Assembly: GCA_026545225.1 (NCBI GenBank) | Contig: CM048851.1 | Coordinates: forward strand, 32,611,956 to 32,675,955 | DNA length: 64,000 nucleotides | Source: Cornus controversa | Lineage: Eukaryota; Streptophyta; Magnoliopsida; Cornales; Cornaceae | Direction of reading: 5' to 3' | Shown: positions 1 through 10,891 of the stretch, in pieces | How the letters are laid out: each line of letters starts with the position of its first letter | Position numbering within the stretch: position 1 is the first letter of the stretch | Notes under the pieces: generated by a model | What the model was told of the DNA's origin: nothing | What the model saw: only the letters and a program-made list of their open reading frames with translations | Databases searched by the model: none | Position numbers and translations under genes: made by a program

Positions 1-19
1 TTATCATCTACCATTGCTA

Positions 20-55
<36 letters not shown>

Positions 56-535
56 GAAGTTTGATCTGCAACAAAAAAAATTTGTGTTCCAAAGAGATGT
101 GTTCGAGTTTCAGCATAGAATGTCAGCTGCATTCTCTTACCAATTTCTGAAATCTTAATGTCAGCTGCCTTCTCTTACCAATTTCTGAAATCATATAAGA
201 ACTAGTTGGACATCTTAGTTGCTTATTGATATTTTTGTCCCTAATAAGTTAAAAGGCCACCTTGAAGTGTTGGTGAAGCCGATTTTTCGTAAGGGATGAA
301 CAGGCACAAGATAACGTTTGGCATTATTTGTTTAAAGTGGTTGCTCTTAAATAAAAAACCTCTTTCTCACCACTTAGTGGCACGACCTTTTGCAATTGTA
401 CCACATAGTGGCCCTGGCCCTGAGTCGCCGCCGGAGTTGCCTTCATGCGCCGACGGCGCACGTGTGGGACACGCTGGCCTTGAACACCTTCATCTCCTTC
501 CTCAAGCAGACCCGGGATGCACCAGTGGCACCTTG
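1..535. repeat. Tandem repeat unit, copy 1 (partial at window edge)
   Basis: This stretch is repeated almost base for base at 763-1268. Shared landmarks are the start TTATCATCTACCATTGC, a (TA)n run, two short internal direct repeats around TTACCAATTTCTGAAATC, and a GC-rich block at about 410-535. Copy 1 has about 20 extra bases near 285-305. The unit probably starts left of the window. Bases 536-762 (no gene seen) separate the copies and are not present after copy 2, because an LTR follows there. Within the GC-rich block one minus-strand frame stays open in both copies, but I recognise no protein in it. Confidence 0.85.
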
Positions 536-762
536 TGTGGTGTGTTCTGGACTCTTTTAAGGGTGAAACTTCAGTAAAGCTACTTCTGAAAAATTGGTAA
601 GGAGTCTGATTTATGAGGGAGTCGAGAGTGAAGGTTAATTTCACCATCACTATCGCATCCGCTGATTATCATTTCATCTGTGTGTCGACTGTCATAGTCA
701 CATGCTGGCAACTTGGTGCTGCATAGAAATCATAGCAACCTGCTTTCTAGAATCTCATCAAC

Positions 763-1259
763 TTATCATCTACCATTGCTAATCATATATATATATATAT
801 ATATATATAATGAAGTTTGATCTGCAACAAAAAAAATTTGTGTTTCAAAGAGATGTGTTTGAGTTTCAGCATAGAATGTCAGCTGCATTCTCTTACCAAT
901 TTCTGAAATCTTAATGTCAGCTGCTTTCTCTTACCAATTTCTGAAATCATATAAGAGCTAGTTGGACATCTTATTTGCTTATTGATATTTTTGTCCCTAA
1001 TAAGTTAAAAGGCCAACTTGAAGTGTTGGTCAAGCCGATTTTTCGTAAGGCCGTTTGGCATTATTTGTTTAAAGTGGTTGCTCTTAAATAAAAAACCTCT
1101 TTCTCACTACTTAGTGGCGCAACCTTTTGCAATTGTACCACATAGTGGCCCCGGCCTTGAGTCGCCGGAGTTGCCTTCATGCGCCGACGGCGCACATGTG
1201 GGACACGCTGGCCTCGAACACCTTCATCTCCTTCCTCAAGCAGACCCGAGATGCACCAG
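763..1259. repeat. Tandem repeat unit, copy 2
   Basis: Second copy of the unit at 1-535, starting 762 bases downstream. It ends at a short GATGCACCAGTG block exactly where the inverted gypsy LTR begins, so the LTR either inserted in this copy or marks a rearrangement breakpoint. The two copies differ by scattered substitutions, a ~20-base indel and a 3-base indel in the GC-rich block that keeps the minus-strand frame open. Confidence 0.85.
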
Positions 1260-4200
1260 TGGCACCCCCTTTCGCAACTACAGATTTCGGCCACTTAATC
1301 TAGCCACTAGTTGCCACCAACTCCACCCAAAATATACACTAATCAACTCTCCATGCATCAAACGATATTTATGGACAAAAATATTTCAAAACGGCGATCT
1401 AGTTTGACTGTTCCTAATGATGAAATTTTCTTAGGGGACAATAATCTTTTGAAGCCGTGATCTTGTATGGCCGTACTATCATATGATTTCTTCAAATCCT
1501 AATACAATAAAATGAATGCCTAATACACCAAATGAATACAATCAAATCAAGATATAGGTATTGGTAGAGATTTTGGAGAAATCATGATGTAGGTTCTATA
1601 AAACACTATAATTATCTTTTTACACAATTAATTTATCAATGCCATCATTTAAATACAATTAAACATGAGTTCATCTATGTTGTATACTATTCATATATAA
1701 TACATATATATATATATATACACACACACACATTGTTTTTGCATGAATTTTACCTAAATTAGGGATCTATTATAGGTGGCCTTGGCTTTGCGGAGTTGCA
1801 GTGGGGACAAAGCTCCAGGGCCTCATGGTTTTCCATGAGTTTCTTTCATCAAAACTGGGAGGTGGTGAAGGGGATTATCATGGGGGCGTTTAGGTTTTTT
1901 CACCTACATGGGAGGTTTGAGAAGTATATGAATGCCTTAGTCATTGCGTTTATTCTGAAGAAGGGAGGTGTTGTTGATGTTAGGAACTTTAGGCCTATTA
2001 GGTTGGTGAGTAGCATGTACAAACTTTTAGCCAAAGTCCTAGCGGCGAGGTTGAAGTGCTTGATGGGCTTATCTCAGAGTCTCAGAACCCAGATTCTGGA
2101 ATCAGTTTTGGTAGGTATGTGGATGCCAGATTCACTAGCGGAGAGCCGGGGGTGGTTTGTAAGCTTGATGTGGAAAAAGCTTATGACCATGTGAATTGGA
2201 AATGTTTGGTTTATCTCCTAGAGAGGATGAGCTTTGGGGAGGAATGGAGGAGGTGGATTTGCTTCTGCATTTCCACATTGCAGTTCTCAGTCTTGATGAA
2301 CGACGTACCTTCTAGCTTCTTCTGTAGTTCGAGAGGGTTGAGACAAGTTGACACCTTATCTCCTTTCCTTTTCATCATTGTCATGGAGGCCTTCAGTAGA
2401 TTGATGGGGAAAGCGAGGGAGTTTGGTTACTTGAGAGGCTTTAGGGTTGGCAAGGTTCATTCTAGTCAAATGGAGGTGTCCCACTTGCTTTTTGCAGAGG
2501 ATACTATAGTGTTTTGTGATGCCGAAGTGAGCCAACTAAGGCACTTTCAAGGGGGTTTTGGTGTGCTTCGAGGAGGTCTTAGGGTTGAAAGTTAACCTTG
2601 GGAAAAGTGAGATTGTGTCAGTGGGGGAGGTGGAGGAGATTGCTCGTTTGGCTAGTATCCTGGGTTGTAGAGTCGGGACCTTCCCAATGGTTTACTTGGG
2701 TTTAACATTGGGTGGTCAGTCGAGGAGAGTGACGTCTTGGGATCTTGTGGTTCAGCAGTTTGAGAGGAGGCTGGATAGATGGAAGTAGTACTTATCGAAA
2801 GGGGGTGTCTAACCTTGTTGAAGAGCACTCTTTCGAGTCTCCCCACGTATTGTCTTCATTCCCAATTCCTTCTTCTGTGGAGAGGAGAATTGGGAGGTTG
2901 TAGAGGGACTTCGTAATTCGTATGGGGTGGTATGGCAGATTAGTTATCTTGTAGGACAGGAGTAGATTTGTAGACCTATGAGGGTGGGTTTGGGTGTGAG
3001 GAGATTAGATGTTCAACAAAGCTTTATTGGACAAGTAGTTGTGGAGATTTGGGGTGGAGAGATGGAGGCTTTGAAGAAGAGTCATTTGCTGCAGATATGG
3101 TGAGATCAGAGGTGATTGGTGCTTCATGGTGGTGAGATCCCTGGTCGGGGTAAGATTGTGGAAGAACATCGGGAAAGGTTGGGATGAATTCTCCAAACAT
3201 ATTCGCTTCAAGGCGAGGGATGGTCACCTTGTGAGCTTCTGGGATGACTTATGGTGTGACGAGAGACCTCTGGAGAAGTTGTTTCCTAGGTTGGCTAGGA
3301 TTGCGAGAGATAGGCATGAGATTGTCGCACATTGCTATTTTCTTGATGGCGAGAGATTGACTTGGGACATGCAATTTGAGAGGCTTTTACACGATTTGGA
3401 GGTAAGAGGATATGGTGGAGTTCTCGGCCTTGATAAGCCATACAATTGTTGGTGAGGGCATGGATGAGTGGCATTGGTCAAGTTCGAGTCACGGGAGGTT
3501 TGAGGTGCGGTCCTTCTACTGTCGTCTGTTGGAGGTTCAGGGGACTTACTTTTCGTGGAAAGGAATTTGGCGCTCCAAGGCCCCTCTGAAGGTGGCTGGC
3601 CTTTTTTGGGTGGACTGTCTTGGGGAGGATTTTGACCATTGGTGTTGTATGTGTAAGAGGGATGAGGAGTTGGTGGATCATCTCCTTATACATTGTCCCA
3701 GAGCTAGGGATGGATGGGACATGTTGCTTGCTTTTTTCGGGATCTAGTGGGTTATGCCTTATGCCTGTATCTTCTTTGAGCTTGATAGAGACTTGGGGAG
3801 GATGTTTAGTGAGATCTTAAGTTAGAGATGCTTGGAGGATTGCCCTTCTTTGTCTTTGGTGGGCCATTGGGAGAGAAAGGAATAGGAGGTCCTTTGACGG
3901 GTGGAATCACCTTGGGGGGCTTTTAAATTCTCTGTTCTTAGTTCTTTATTCCTTTAGATTTGGGGGTCAAATTGTAAATCTGTGGAGACTCTTTTTATCT
4001 TTTGTAGATAGCTTGAGGCTATAGTTTCTTTTGTTGTGTGTTGTTTTGGGCTGCATCCCCTGTATGGGCACTTTTCAATGAAATCTTACTTATCAAAAAA
4101 ATATGTATATATATTCATCAATTAACAATTCACATAATCTCATTCTTTACTTAACATAATTAGATTATAATATTACCAGAATATAATAATTATTGTAAAA

Positions 4201-4525
4201 AAGTTAGACACCACTTGCTTGAATTTGTAGATGATTGTTTACTTGTTAGGTTAATTGCCTCTCTTTAAGTCTTCTCTTATCTTTGCCTAAAGTTGCAGAG
4301 AATATTATGAAATCCTAATTACAATCATTCTCAACTTAAATACTAGTTATATTTTTTCCTTGTTTGGCTATTAAATTAATATATTTTTAATTTACTTTAT
4401 TCCAACATGGAATAGTAGGCTATTCCCAAATATTATTTCAATTTACTTATAATTATATTATTATTTTACAATAATATTCTTTTACAAAATTCTTATTTAC
4501 ATATTAAAATTTTTGGGTTATTACA
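1260..4525 (-). mobile_element. Ty3/gypsy LTR, inverted, split by a LINE
   Basis: Read on the minus strand this begins at TGTAATAACCC near 4525 and ends with ...GGGGGTGCCA at 1260. It is an inverted counterpart of the LTR at 6621-7510: long stretches match, including the block around TTCCATGTTGGAATAAAG and the block around ATTTCGGCCACT. The LINE at 1786-4103 sits inside it, so the LTR proper is about 950 bp. It is an old, broken fossil; the family call rests on the LTR start/end motifs and the adjacent chromovirus-type integrase. Confidence 0.7.
1786..4103 (+). mobile_element. L1-type LINE fragment (reverse transcriptase and zinc-binding region), 5' truncated
   Basis: The plus strand encodes pieces of a plant L1-type LINE ORF2 in several frames. 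At 1796-2190 the RT start region reads FRPIRLVSSMYKLLAKVLAA; at 2056-2590 come KLDVEKAYDHVNWK, SRGLRQVDTLSPFLF and the catalytic-site region LLFAEDTIVF, where families usually have FADD, so one metal-binding Asp is replaced by Glu. At 2558-2785 lies the downstream VYLGLTLGG motif. At 3412-3745 is an RT zinc-binding (zf-RVT) region with CCMCKRDEELVDHLLIHC. The endonuclease domain is absent, so the copy is 5' truncated. The 3' end has the usual ...TTTCAATGAAATC... followed by a short A run at about 4096-4103. Several frameshifts and stops make it dead. It interrupts the inverted gypsy LTR, so it is younger than that LTR. Confidence 0.9.
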
Positions 4526-5095
4526 TTAACGGTCACAGCCCCCAAGTTAAGATCAAAGCACTCGACTTCTTACTCAACATGTTCATGGCTAAATAATCCA
4601 ATCATTCCAATAAAATTAAACAACTCAACAATAACCAATACCAACTTGCTATCACAATTTTTTCTCTTATAACCATAAAGAATGACAACCATAATTCCAT
4701 GTCAACATAAAATAAACCAACTCATATTTATAAACTAAATAAAATTCAATCATAAAATTTCCCACTACAAATAATCCTCACTACATAAGTTTCTCTAAAT
4801 ATAAGTAAATGAATAATAAAATAAACTACTAGCACAATCACCACATATAGTTTGCCCTAATCACGCCACCAAGCAACAAAACTGAAGTACCTGCAATGTG
4901 GTGAAAAATAAGGGATAAGCTTGGAAGGCCCTGTAAGTATTATTCTAGCTAATCGATAATAACCGCCATACCCCAACACTTAATATAGTTATATTAAAGT
5001 GTTATTATTATTCAATGTAATTTATTAACTAATTAATAAATAAATTAACTACAAAAATATATAACGAAGAAGATAAGTTGTCTACCATCACTACA
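4526..5095 (-). mobile_element. AT-rich gypsy-like non-coding stretch between the inverted LTRs
   Basis: No open reading frame of note. On the minus strand it contains CACATTGCAGGTACTTCAG and GGGGGCTGTGACCG, sequence types common in plant gypsy LTRs and their flanks, and it abuts the start of the inverted LTR. I cannot set exact element boundaries. It is best treated as broken retroelement non-coding DNA. Confidence 0.4.
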
Positions 5096-5099
5096 AGGA

Positions 5100-6606
5100 C
5101 TCTCTTGTGTAACCTAATCGCACAAATGATTCTTGTCAGTGGAGTTATTCAGGCACAATCAATGGATGATAGGCTACAAGCCCAATGGACAAAGTTCATA
5201 GGAGAGGGGAGTATTGTGGAGTGAACACGCGAAGCTGTGGAGGGGTGAGGTTCAAAGGGAGGTTGTGTGTTCCCGATTTGCTGGAGCTCAAGAGAAATTC
5301 TGGAGCAGGCACATCACTCTAGGTACACAGTGCATCCTAGCGGCACTAAGATGTACCATGATCTTAAAAGGTAGTTTTGGTGGAAAGGTATGAAACATGA
5401 TGTTGCTGAGTTCATGTCTAAATGCCTCACCTGCGGCTACTAACAAATGAAGGTTCAGCACCAGAGGCTAAGAGGAACCTTATAGTCATTGCCAATACTT
5501 GAGTGGAAATGGGAGTACGTGACTATGGATTTTTGTGGTTGAGTTGCCAAGATCCTGACAAGGTTATGATACAGTGCGGGTTATTATGGATTGTTTGACG
5601 AAGTCAGCCCATTTTCTTCCTATTCAAGCTAGCTACACTATGAGCGAGTTGAGTAAATTGTATATTCAGGAAATAGTTAAACTCCATGGTGTTTTGGTGT
5701 CGATTGTTTGAGATAGATAACTTTACTTTACCTCAAAGTTTTGGAGGAGTTTTCAGAGAGCTATGGGAACCACTCTGAGTCTGAGTATTGTTTTTCACCT
5801 ACAAATTGATGGACAGTCAGAGAGAGTTATTCAGATTTTAGAGGACATATTGCGAGCTTTTGTCCTAGATTTTAGAAGTTTGTGGGAGGATCATCTACTG
5901 TTGGTCGAGTTTGCTTATAATAATAGCTATCAGTCTAGTATTGGTATGGCTTCTTATGAGGCATAATATGGTAGACCTTGTCGTTCATTAGTTTGTTGGG
6001 CAAAGGTTGAGATAGTAGTGTGTTGGGGCCAGATATAGGGCATAGGACTACGAAGAAGGTGACGATGATCCGGGAGTGGTTGCGTACGACTCAGAGTCAT
6101 CAGAAGAGTTATCATGATCGACATAGGAGACCACTTAAGTTAAATGTTGGAGACTATTAGAGCGTGTGTTCCTGAAAGTCTCATATATGAGAGGAGTTGT
6201 GAGATTTGGGAATCGGAAGGGGAAGTTAGACTCAAGATTTGTTGGACCATTTAAGATTATAGAGAAAATAAGGAGTGTGGTTTATAGACTTGCTCTACCT
6301 CGTGGTTTGTCGGTAGTTCATGATGTGTTCCCCGTGTCTACGCTGAGGGAGTGTCTGAGATATGATTCGCATGTGATTGATCAGGACACGATGGAGCTAC
6401 GTCCGGATGCTTTGTATGTTGAAGTGCCTGAATGCATTATTGATTGGATGGTAAAACAACTACAATGCAAGGAGATTGCTTTAGTGAATGTGTTGTGGAG
6501 CAACTATAAGGAGGACAAAGCTTCTTCAGAAATCAAATCGGAAATGAGGAAAAAATATCTGCACTTGTTTGACACATGTACACAAATTTCAAGGACGAAA
6601 TTATTT
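5100..6606 (+). mobile_element. Ty3/gypsy (chromovirus-type) integrase fragment
   Basis: Fossil of the 3' part of a gypsy pol gene. Recognisable parts in order are the integrase zinc-finger zone (about 5300-5450), the integrase catalytic core (about 5500-5990), and a C-terminal GPF-type module with a chromodomain-like tail (6166-6606, e.g. GPFKIIEKIRSVVYRLALPR). It is followed directly by a purine-rich tract at 6609-6620 and an LTR at 6621, the expected order at the 3' end of such elements. The coding region is broken in many places; it is an old copy. Confidence 0.85.
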
Positions 6607-6620
6607 TAGGGAGGGTGGAA

Positions 6621-7510
6621 TGTAATAAACCAAAACTTTAAATAAGTAGATAAGAATATTGTAAAAAAGGCAATTTTCGAAAGGAAAAAAAAAAGAATTT
6701 TTTAAAAGGGTATTATTGTAAAATAATAATATAATTATAAGTAAATTGAAATAATATTTGAGAATAGACTACTATTCCATGTTGGAATAAAGTAAATTAA
6801 AAATATATTAATTTAGTAGCCAAACATGGAAAAAATATAGCTAGTATTTAAGTTGAGAATGATTGTAATTAGGGTTTCATTATATTCTCTACAACTTTAA
6901 GCAGAGAAGAGGAGTAAACATGAAGAGAGGCAATTAACGTAGCAAGCAAACAAACAATCATCTAGACATTTGAGTAAGTGGTGTTCTAACTTTTTTACAA
7001 TGATTATTATATTCTAGTAATATTTATAATTTAATTATGTTGATTAAAGAATGAAGATCAATAGTTAATGTACAGGTTATATAGGTGTGAGATTATGTGA
7101 ATTGTTAGTTGAGAAATATGTAAGTGAATATGATGAAGGGATTGATGGATACTTTAATTGAATAAATTATAGATCCCTAATTTAGGTCAAATTTGTGTAA
7201 AAATAGTGTGTGTGTGTTTATATATATATATGTAGTGATTGTAAAAAGATGATTGTAGTGTTTCATGGAATGTATATCATGATTTGATTGTCTTAATTTG
7301 ATGTATTAGTGGTGGATTTTAAGGAATCATGTTGTAGTTAGTATGAAACCCTATAAAGTTTCATGTTTAGGAACGGCCAAACTAGATCACCGTTTTGAAA
7401 GATTTTGTCCATAAATATAATTTGATGCATGGAGAGTTGATTGGTGTATATTTTGGGTGGAGTTGATGGCGGTTAGTGGCCGAAATCTGCAGTCGCAAAA
7501 GGGGGTGTCA
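6621..7510 (+). mobile_element. Ty3/gypsy LTR (3' side)
   Basis: Starts TGTAATAAACC directly after the purine tract AGGGAGGGTGGAA and ends ...GGGGGTGTCA, giving the canonical TG...CA ends and a length of about 890 bp. It matches the inverted LTR at 1260-4525 over its whole length, apart from the LINE. The two differ at many positions, so the pair is old. Confidence 0.75.
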
Positions 7511-8225
7511 CTGGTGCATTCTGGGAGCTAAAGTCAATTTGATCTTCATCTCCTCAAATGCTCGCTCAGATTTATCATCCCTTCCGAGTCAACAAGGCAG
7601 CAATCCGAGAGAATCCCTTTATAAACCGACGGTTGTAACCTGCCAATCACAGGAAACTACGAATCTCTAATACTGTACTAGGTCACTCCCAACTCAATAC
7701 AACCTATATCTTGGCAGCATCAACTAATTCATCCTCTCCTGAAATCACATGCCCCAGAAAATTGATCTGTTGTTGCCAAAACTCACACTTAGTAAACTAA
7801 GATGCTCACGCAAAGTCCGAATTGCAATCTTCAAATGACTCATTCTCCTCTCTAGTCTTGGGATAGATCACAATGTCATCAGCAAACACTATCACAAACT
7901 GATCCAAATATGGTTGATAAACCCGGTTCATTAAATCCATGAAGGCAACTGGTGCATTAGTTAGCCCAAAAGGCATGACTAAGAACTCATACAACCCATA
8001 ACGAGTCCTAAATGCAGTCTTGGGGATATCCCCCTCCCTATCTCTCAACTGATGTTAACATGTCCAATCTTTAGAGGATACTTGTGCCCCGCGGAGCTGA
8101 TCAAACAAATCCTCAATGTGTGTAAGTGGTTTTTTTTTTAATGGTCACCTTGTTCAACTCACAGTAATCAATGCACAACCGGAGTTAACCATCCTTCTTC
8201 ACAAATGGGTTTGCTTGAGGAAGGA
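7511..8225 (-). mobile_element. Ty3/gypsy reverse-transcriptase fragment
   Basis: The minus strand encodes part of a chromovirus-type pol: the segment 7806-8048 reads [17 protein letters not shown] and [20 protein letters not shown], the RT core with its catalytic motif. Sequence further toward 7511 matches the region after the RT palm (the KCEFWQQQINFLGHVISG type). It is a fossil with several breaks. It abuts the LTR at 7510 in the opposite orientation to the integrase fragment, so this is a rearranged pile and not one ordered element. Confidence 0.85.
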
Positions 8226-9040
8226 GGTGAAGGTCTTCTCTTTGATGCCAAGACTGTCTGGCTGCGAAAATGATTGAAGTATTCACTCTTTAGTCACCGT
8301 TATTATGCTTCAATGGAGGTTTAATGATTTGTGATGAGTGATTAGTTGAATTTCATTTTGAGGATTCCGCTTGCTCTGTCCTCTTTTCCTCTCTACAGAT
8401 TAATTTCTTATCAACTTTCTCATTGCCCATTAGAATTTCATGTTTATTCTCGTTCCAAGAATTAAAATTCTCAGGGCAGGCCCCATCTTTGGTTAACATT
8501 AGTTGTGCCGTGCTTTTCCAGGCCCATTCATGTTATTGTTTAAATCAGACTAATAGAGTTATGCTTCTATCATTCCTGTTCAGGCTGCACCTGTGTTCAT
8601 ATTATTACCTTTGCAACTCTGCAGTTTAACACCTGTGTCTAAAACGCAGAACTTTCCAGAATGTGGTGATTAATGATCCATTCCAGGCCACTGTGCACCA
8701 AAGTCTTCTTCATTTGCTTTCTAATCTTTTGCTGCCTTTTCGTATCCATTTTGAAGAGTATCTTTTGGTTCAGCTATTGTTGCTAGATAAATAATTTGAC
8801 AAGGTATAGTGGAAATTAATTGTGTTTTGGCAGTCAATGTAAATGGATACAAGTTGATATGTGATGCATGTGGCAACATTCTCAACGCCTAAAAGACTAA
8901 TTCCCTTGTTCTATATATAATAATTCTTGAGATGATTGGTATTGACACAATTAACATTTATAATATACAGTATAGAGACAACCAAAATTATATTGGAAAG
9001 GTGTTTGTCATAACATAGTTTCTGATATATACCGATGACA
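8226..9040. other. Spacer / probable intron sequence before APRL exons
   Basis: AT-rich, no gene seen. If the APRL gene at 9063-10398 is alive, its first exon (signal peptide) must lie upstream, and this stretch plus part of the retroelement pile would then be intron. I looked for a signal-peptide exon here and could not find one. Confidence 0.3.
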
Positions 9041-9062
9041 TTTGCACATTTGTGTTGTGAAG

Positions 9063-10398
9063 GGAGATGAAATTTCATTGCAGAGGGCTCTGAATATGGT
9101 TCACAAGAATAGTCATGATTATGTTGCTGTGCTTTTCTATGCATCTTGGTGCCCTTTCTCTGGAACTTTTAGACCAAGCTTCTCCATTCTGTCTTCCTTG
9201 TATCCCTCCATCCCCCATTTTGCAATTGAAGAATCAGTTATCAGGCCAAGGTTTGAAGACCAATATTATTTGTGGATTTGTGTTTTGTGAATGTTACTTG
9301 TTACACTTCAGTATAACATTGATTAATTATCTTCAGCATACTCTCAAAATATGGAGTTCATGGATTTCCTACTCTTTTCCTTTTAAATTCTACCATGCGT
9401 GTGCGCTATCATGGCTCTCGGACGCTTGGTTCTCTCATTGCTTTCTACAGTGATATTACTGGTAAGGCCTCTCTCCTGGATATCATTGCTTTCAAATGCT
9501 ATCAATCTGGATAAGAATGTAGTTCTTGTTTTTCCCCCTTTCTATCTGATATAAATAATTTAAGACGGGAATCAATTGATATCTTGCATTTTTTCTAAAA
9601 ATGTCCATTTAATTACTTAAGAGAATTGCTTATATATATCTGAAGAGGAATCTGTCTAATATCTATCCTTAAAATGCAAATCAAAATATCAACATTTGAT
9701 ACGTTAGTAGACCTTATTAACTTGATTAAAATGCATTCTTTATCTATCGTTTTCTTGTAGTCTCTCCCGGACACACACACACACAGGAAATGTTTCTACT
9801 TCTATTTTTCTGCTTGGGCATGCAGGAAATCTCTCAACTGCATATGTGCCATATTATTCTGAAGAATATCAACCCTTTGCTCTTTATGGCATATTTTTCT
9901 CTGTATATTTTCTACTGGCTTTCTGAAGAAATATTGTGTCCTGTGGTGATAGGCATGAAGGCTGCATTGTTGAATGGAACATCCCTGGACAAACCTGGAC
10001 ACTCGTCAAATCACGAGACACATGAGGAGAATGAGCTGGAAAGCTGCCCATTCTCATGGGCTAGATCTCCAGAAAATTTGCTTCGGCACGAAACGTATTT
10101 GGCATTGGCCACCGCATTTGTTATTTTGAGGTTGCTCTACTTTATTTTGCCAGCCTTCTGTGTATGTGCTAGATTTGCTTGGAGAAGGTACATCATGAAC
10201 ATAAGATTGAGGAGCTTGTGGGAGCATCCTCAGGCCTATCTGAATCGGGCAATACAGTTGTTCAATTCTTTGAAGGAGCCTAGCAAGAGAAGCAATTTGC
10301 AGGAAGGGGCAATGAATGCCAAGGCATGGGCGTCAAAGTCCTTGGCTTCAGTTTCATTTGGAGATGCAAGCACCAGCCGGGTTGTGCCAGTAAATTGA
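9063..10398 (+). CDS. 5'-adenylylsulfate reductase-like protein (APRL), 3' exons
   Basis: Three exons are visible: about 9063-9250, 9337-9461 and 9953-10398 (stop TGA). They join in frame across GT-AG introns. Exon A encodes [20 protein letters not shown] and the thioredoxin-fold segment [16 protein letters not shown]; exon B encodes [20 protein letters not shown]; exon C encodes [13 protein letters not shown], then a hydrophobic membrane segment ([19 protein letters not shown]) and a basic tail. This order is typical of the plant APR-like (APRL5/7-type) family: membrane-anchored thioredoxin-like proteins with a single active-site Cys (WCPFS), related to plastid APS reductases but lacking the reductase domain. 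Their biochemical role is not well established. The first exon, with the signal peptide, is not seen, and the acceptor of exon A is uncertain because an in-frame stop lies at 9036. The gene is either truncated by the retroelements upstream or has a long TE-filled first intron reaching outside the window. A 3' UTR probably follows to about 10650. Confidence 0.85.
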
Positions 10399-10449
10399 AT
10401 TCACTGAGTCACTGAAGCTTTTCCCAGTGGTAATAACTGCTCAGAATTT

Positions 10450-10860
10450 ACTTCTAGAGGTTTGGCTGGGGTATTTTAATGTCGTCCGGGGGGAGCTCTT
10501 TTAGAATTATGTTGACAACCTCATTAGGGTTTCATTAGAGCTTTGGTGTTTCCTGGTAAGGTGGAAAAAGCTTACCATAATTTGTTGTTACGGTAACCTC
10601 TAACTTAGTCATGTCTTTGTATCTCAGATTACGATTTATTTTTTACCATCCGAAAAAATATGAAATTGGCCTAATTTTGTTAATAGCTCATAACCAACAG
10701 TCTCAACTTGCCAATGTAGATCCTTAATATTGTCCTTCCGCCTAATTTGTTATTAATTTTATAAGGTCTGATGATTCTTGGCTATGTTGCATGTTTAAGT
10801 CTTCCAAAGAAGAAAAATGATTTTGTTCTTAACAGAATTGTATGGATAAAATGCGTTTGC

Positions 10861-10891
<31 letters not shown>

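Noticed and set aside
296-577. Plus-strand frame over the GC-rich block of the tandem unit
   Set aside because: The frame shifts between the two copies (3-base indel and 20-base indel), and no family is recognised.
9042-9062. Start of APRL at 9042
   Set aside because: The frame there starts with TTG, has a stop just upstream and lacks the signal peptide; it is an exon edge and not a translation start.
9790-9952. Upstream extension of the last APRL exon reading [16 protein letters not shown]
   Set aside because: It is intron sequence before a good acceptor at 9951-9952; only the shorter exon joins in frame with the preceding exon and matches the family.
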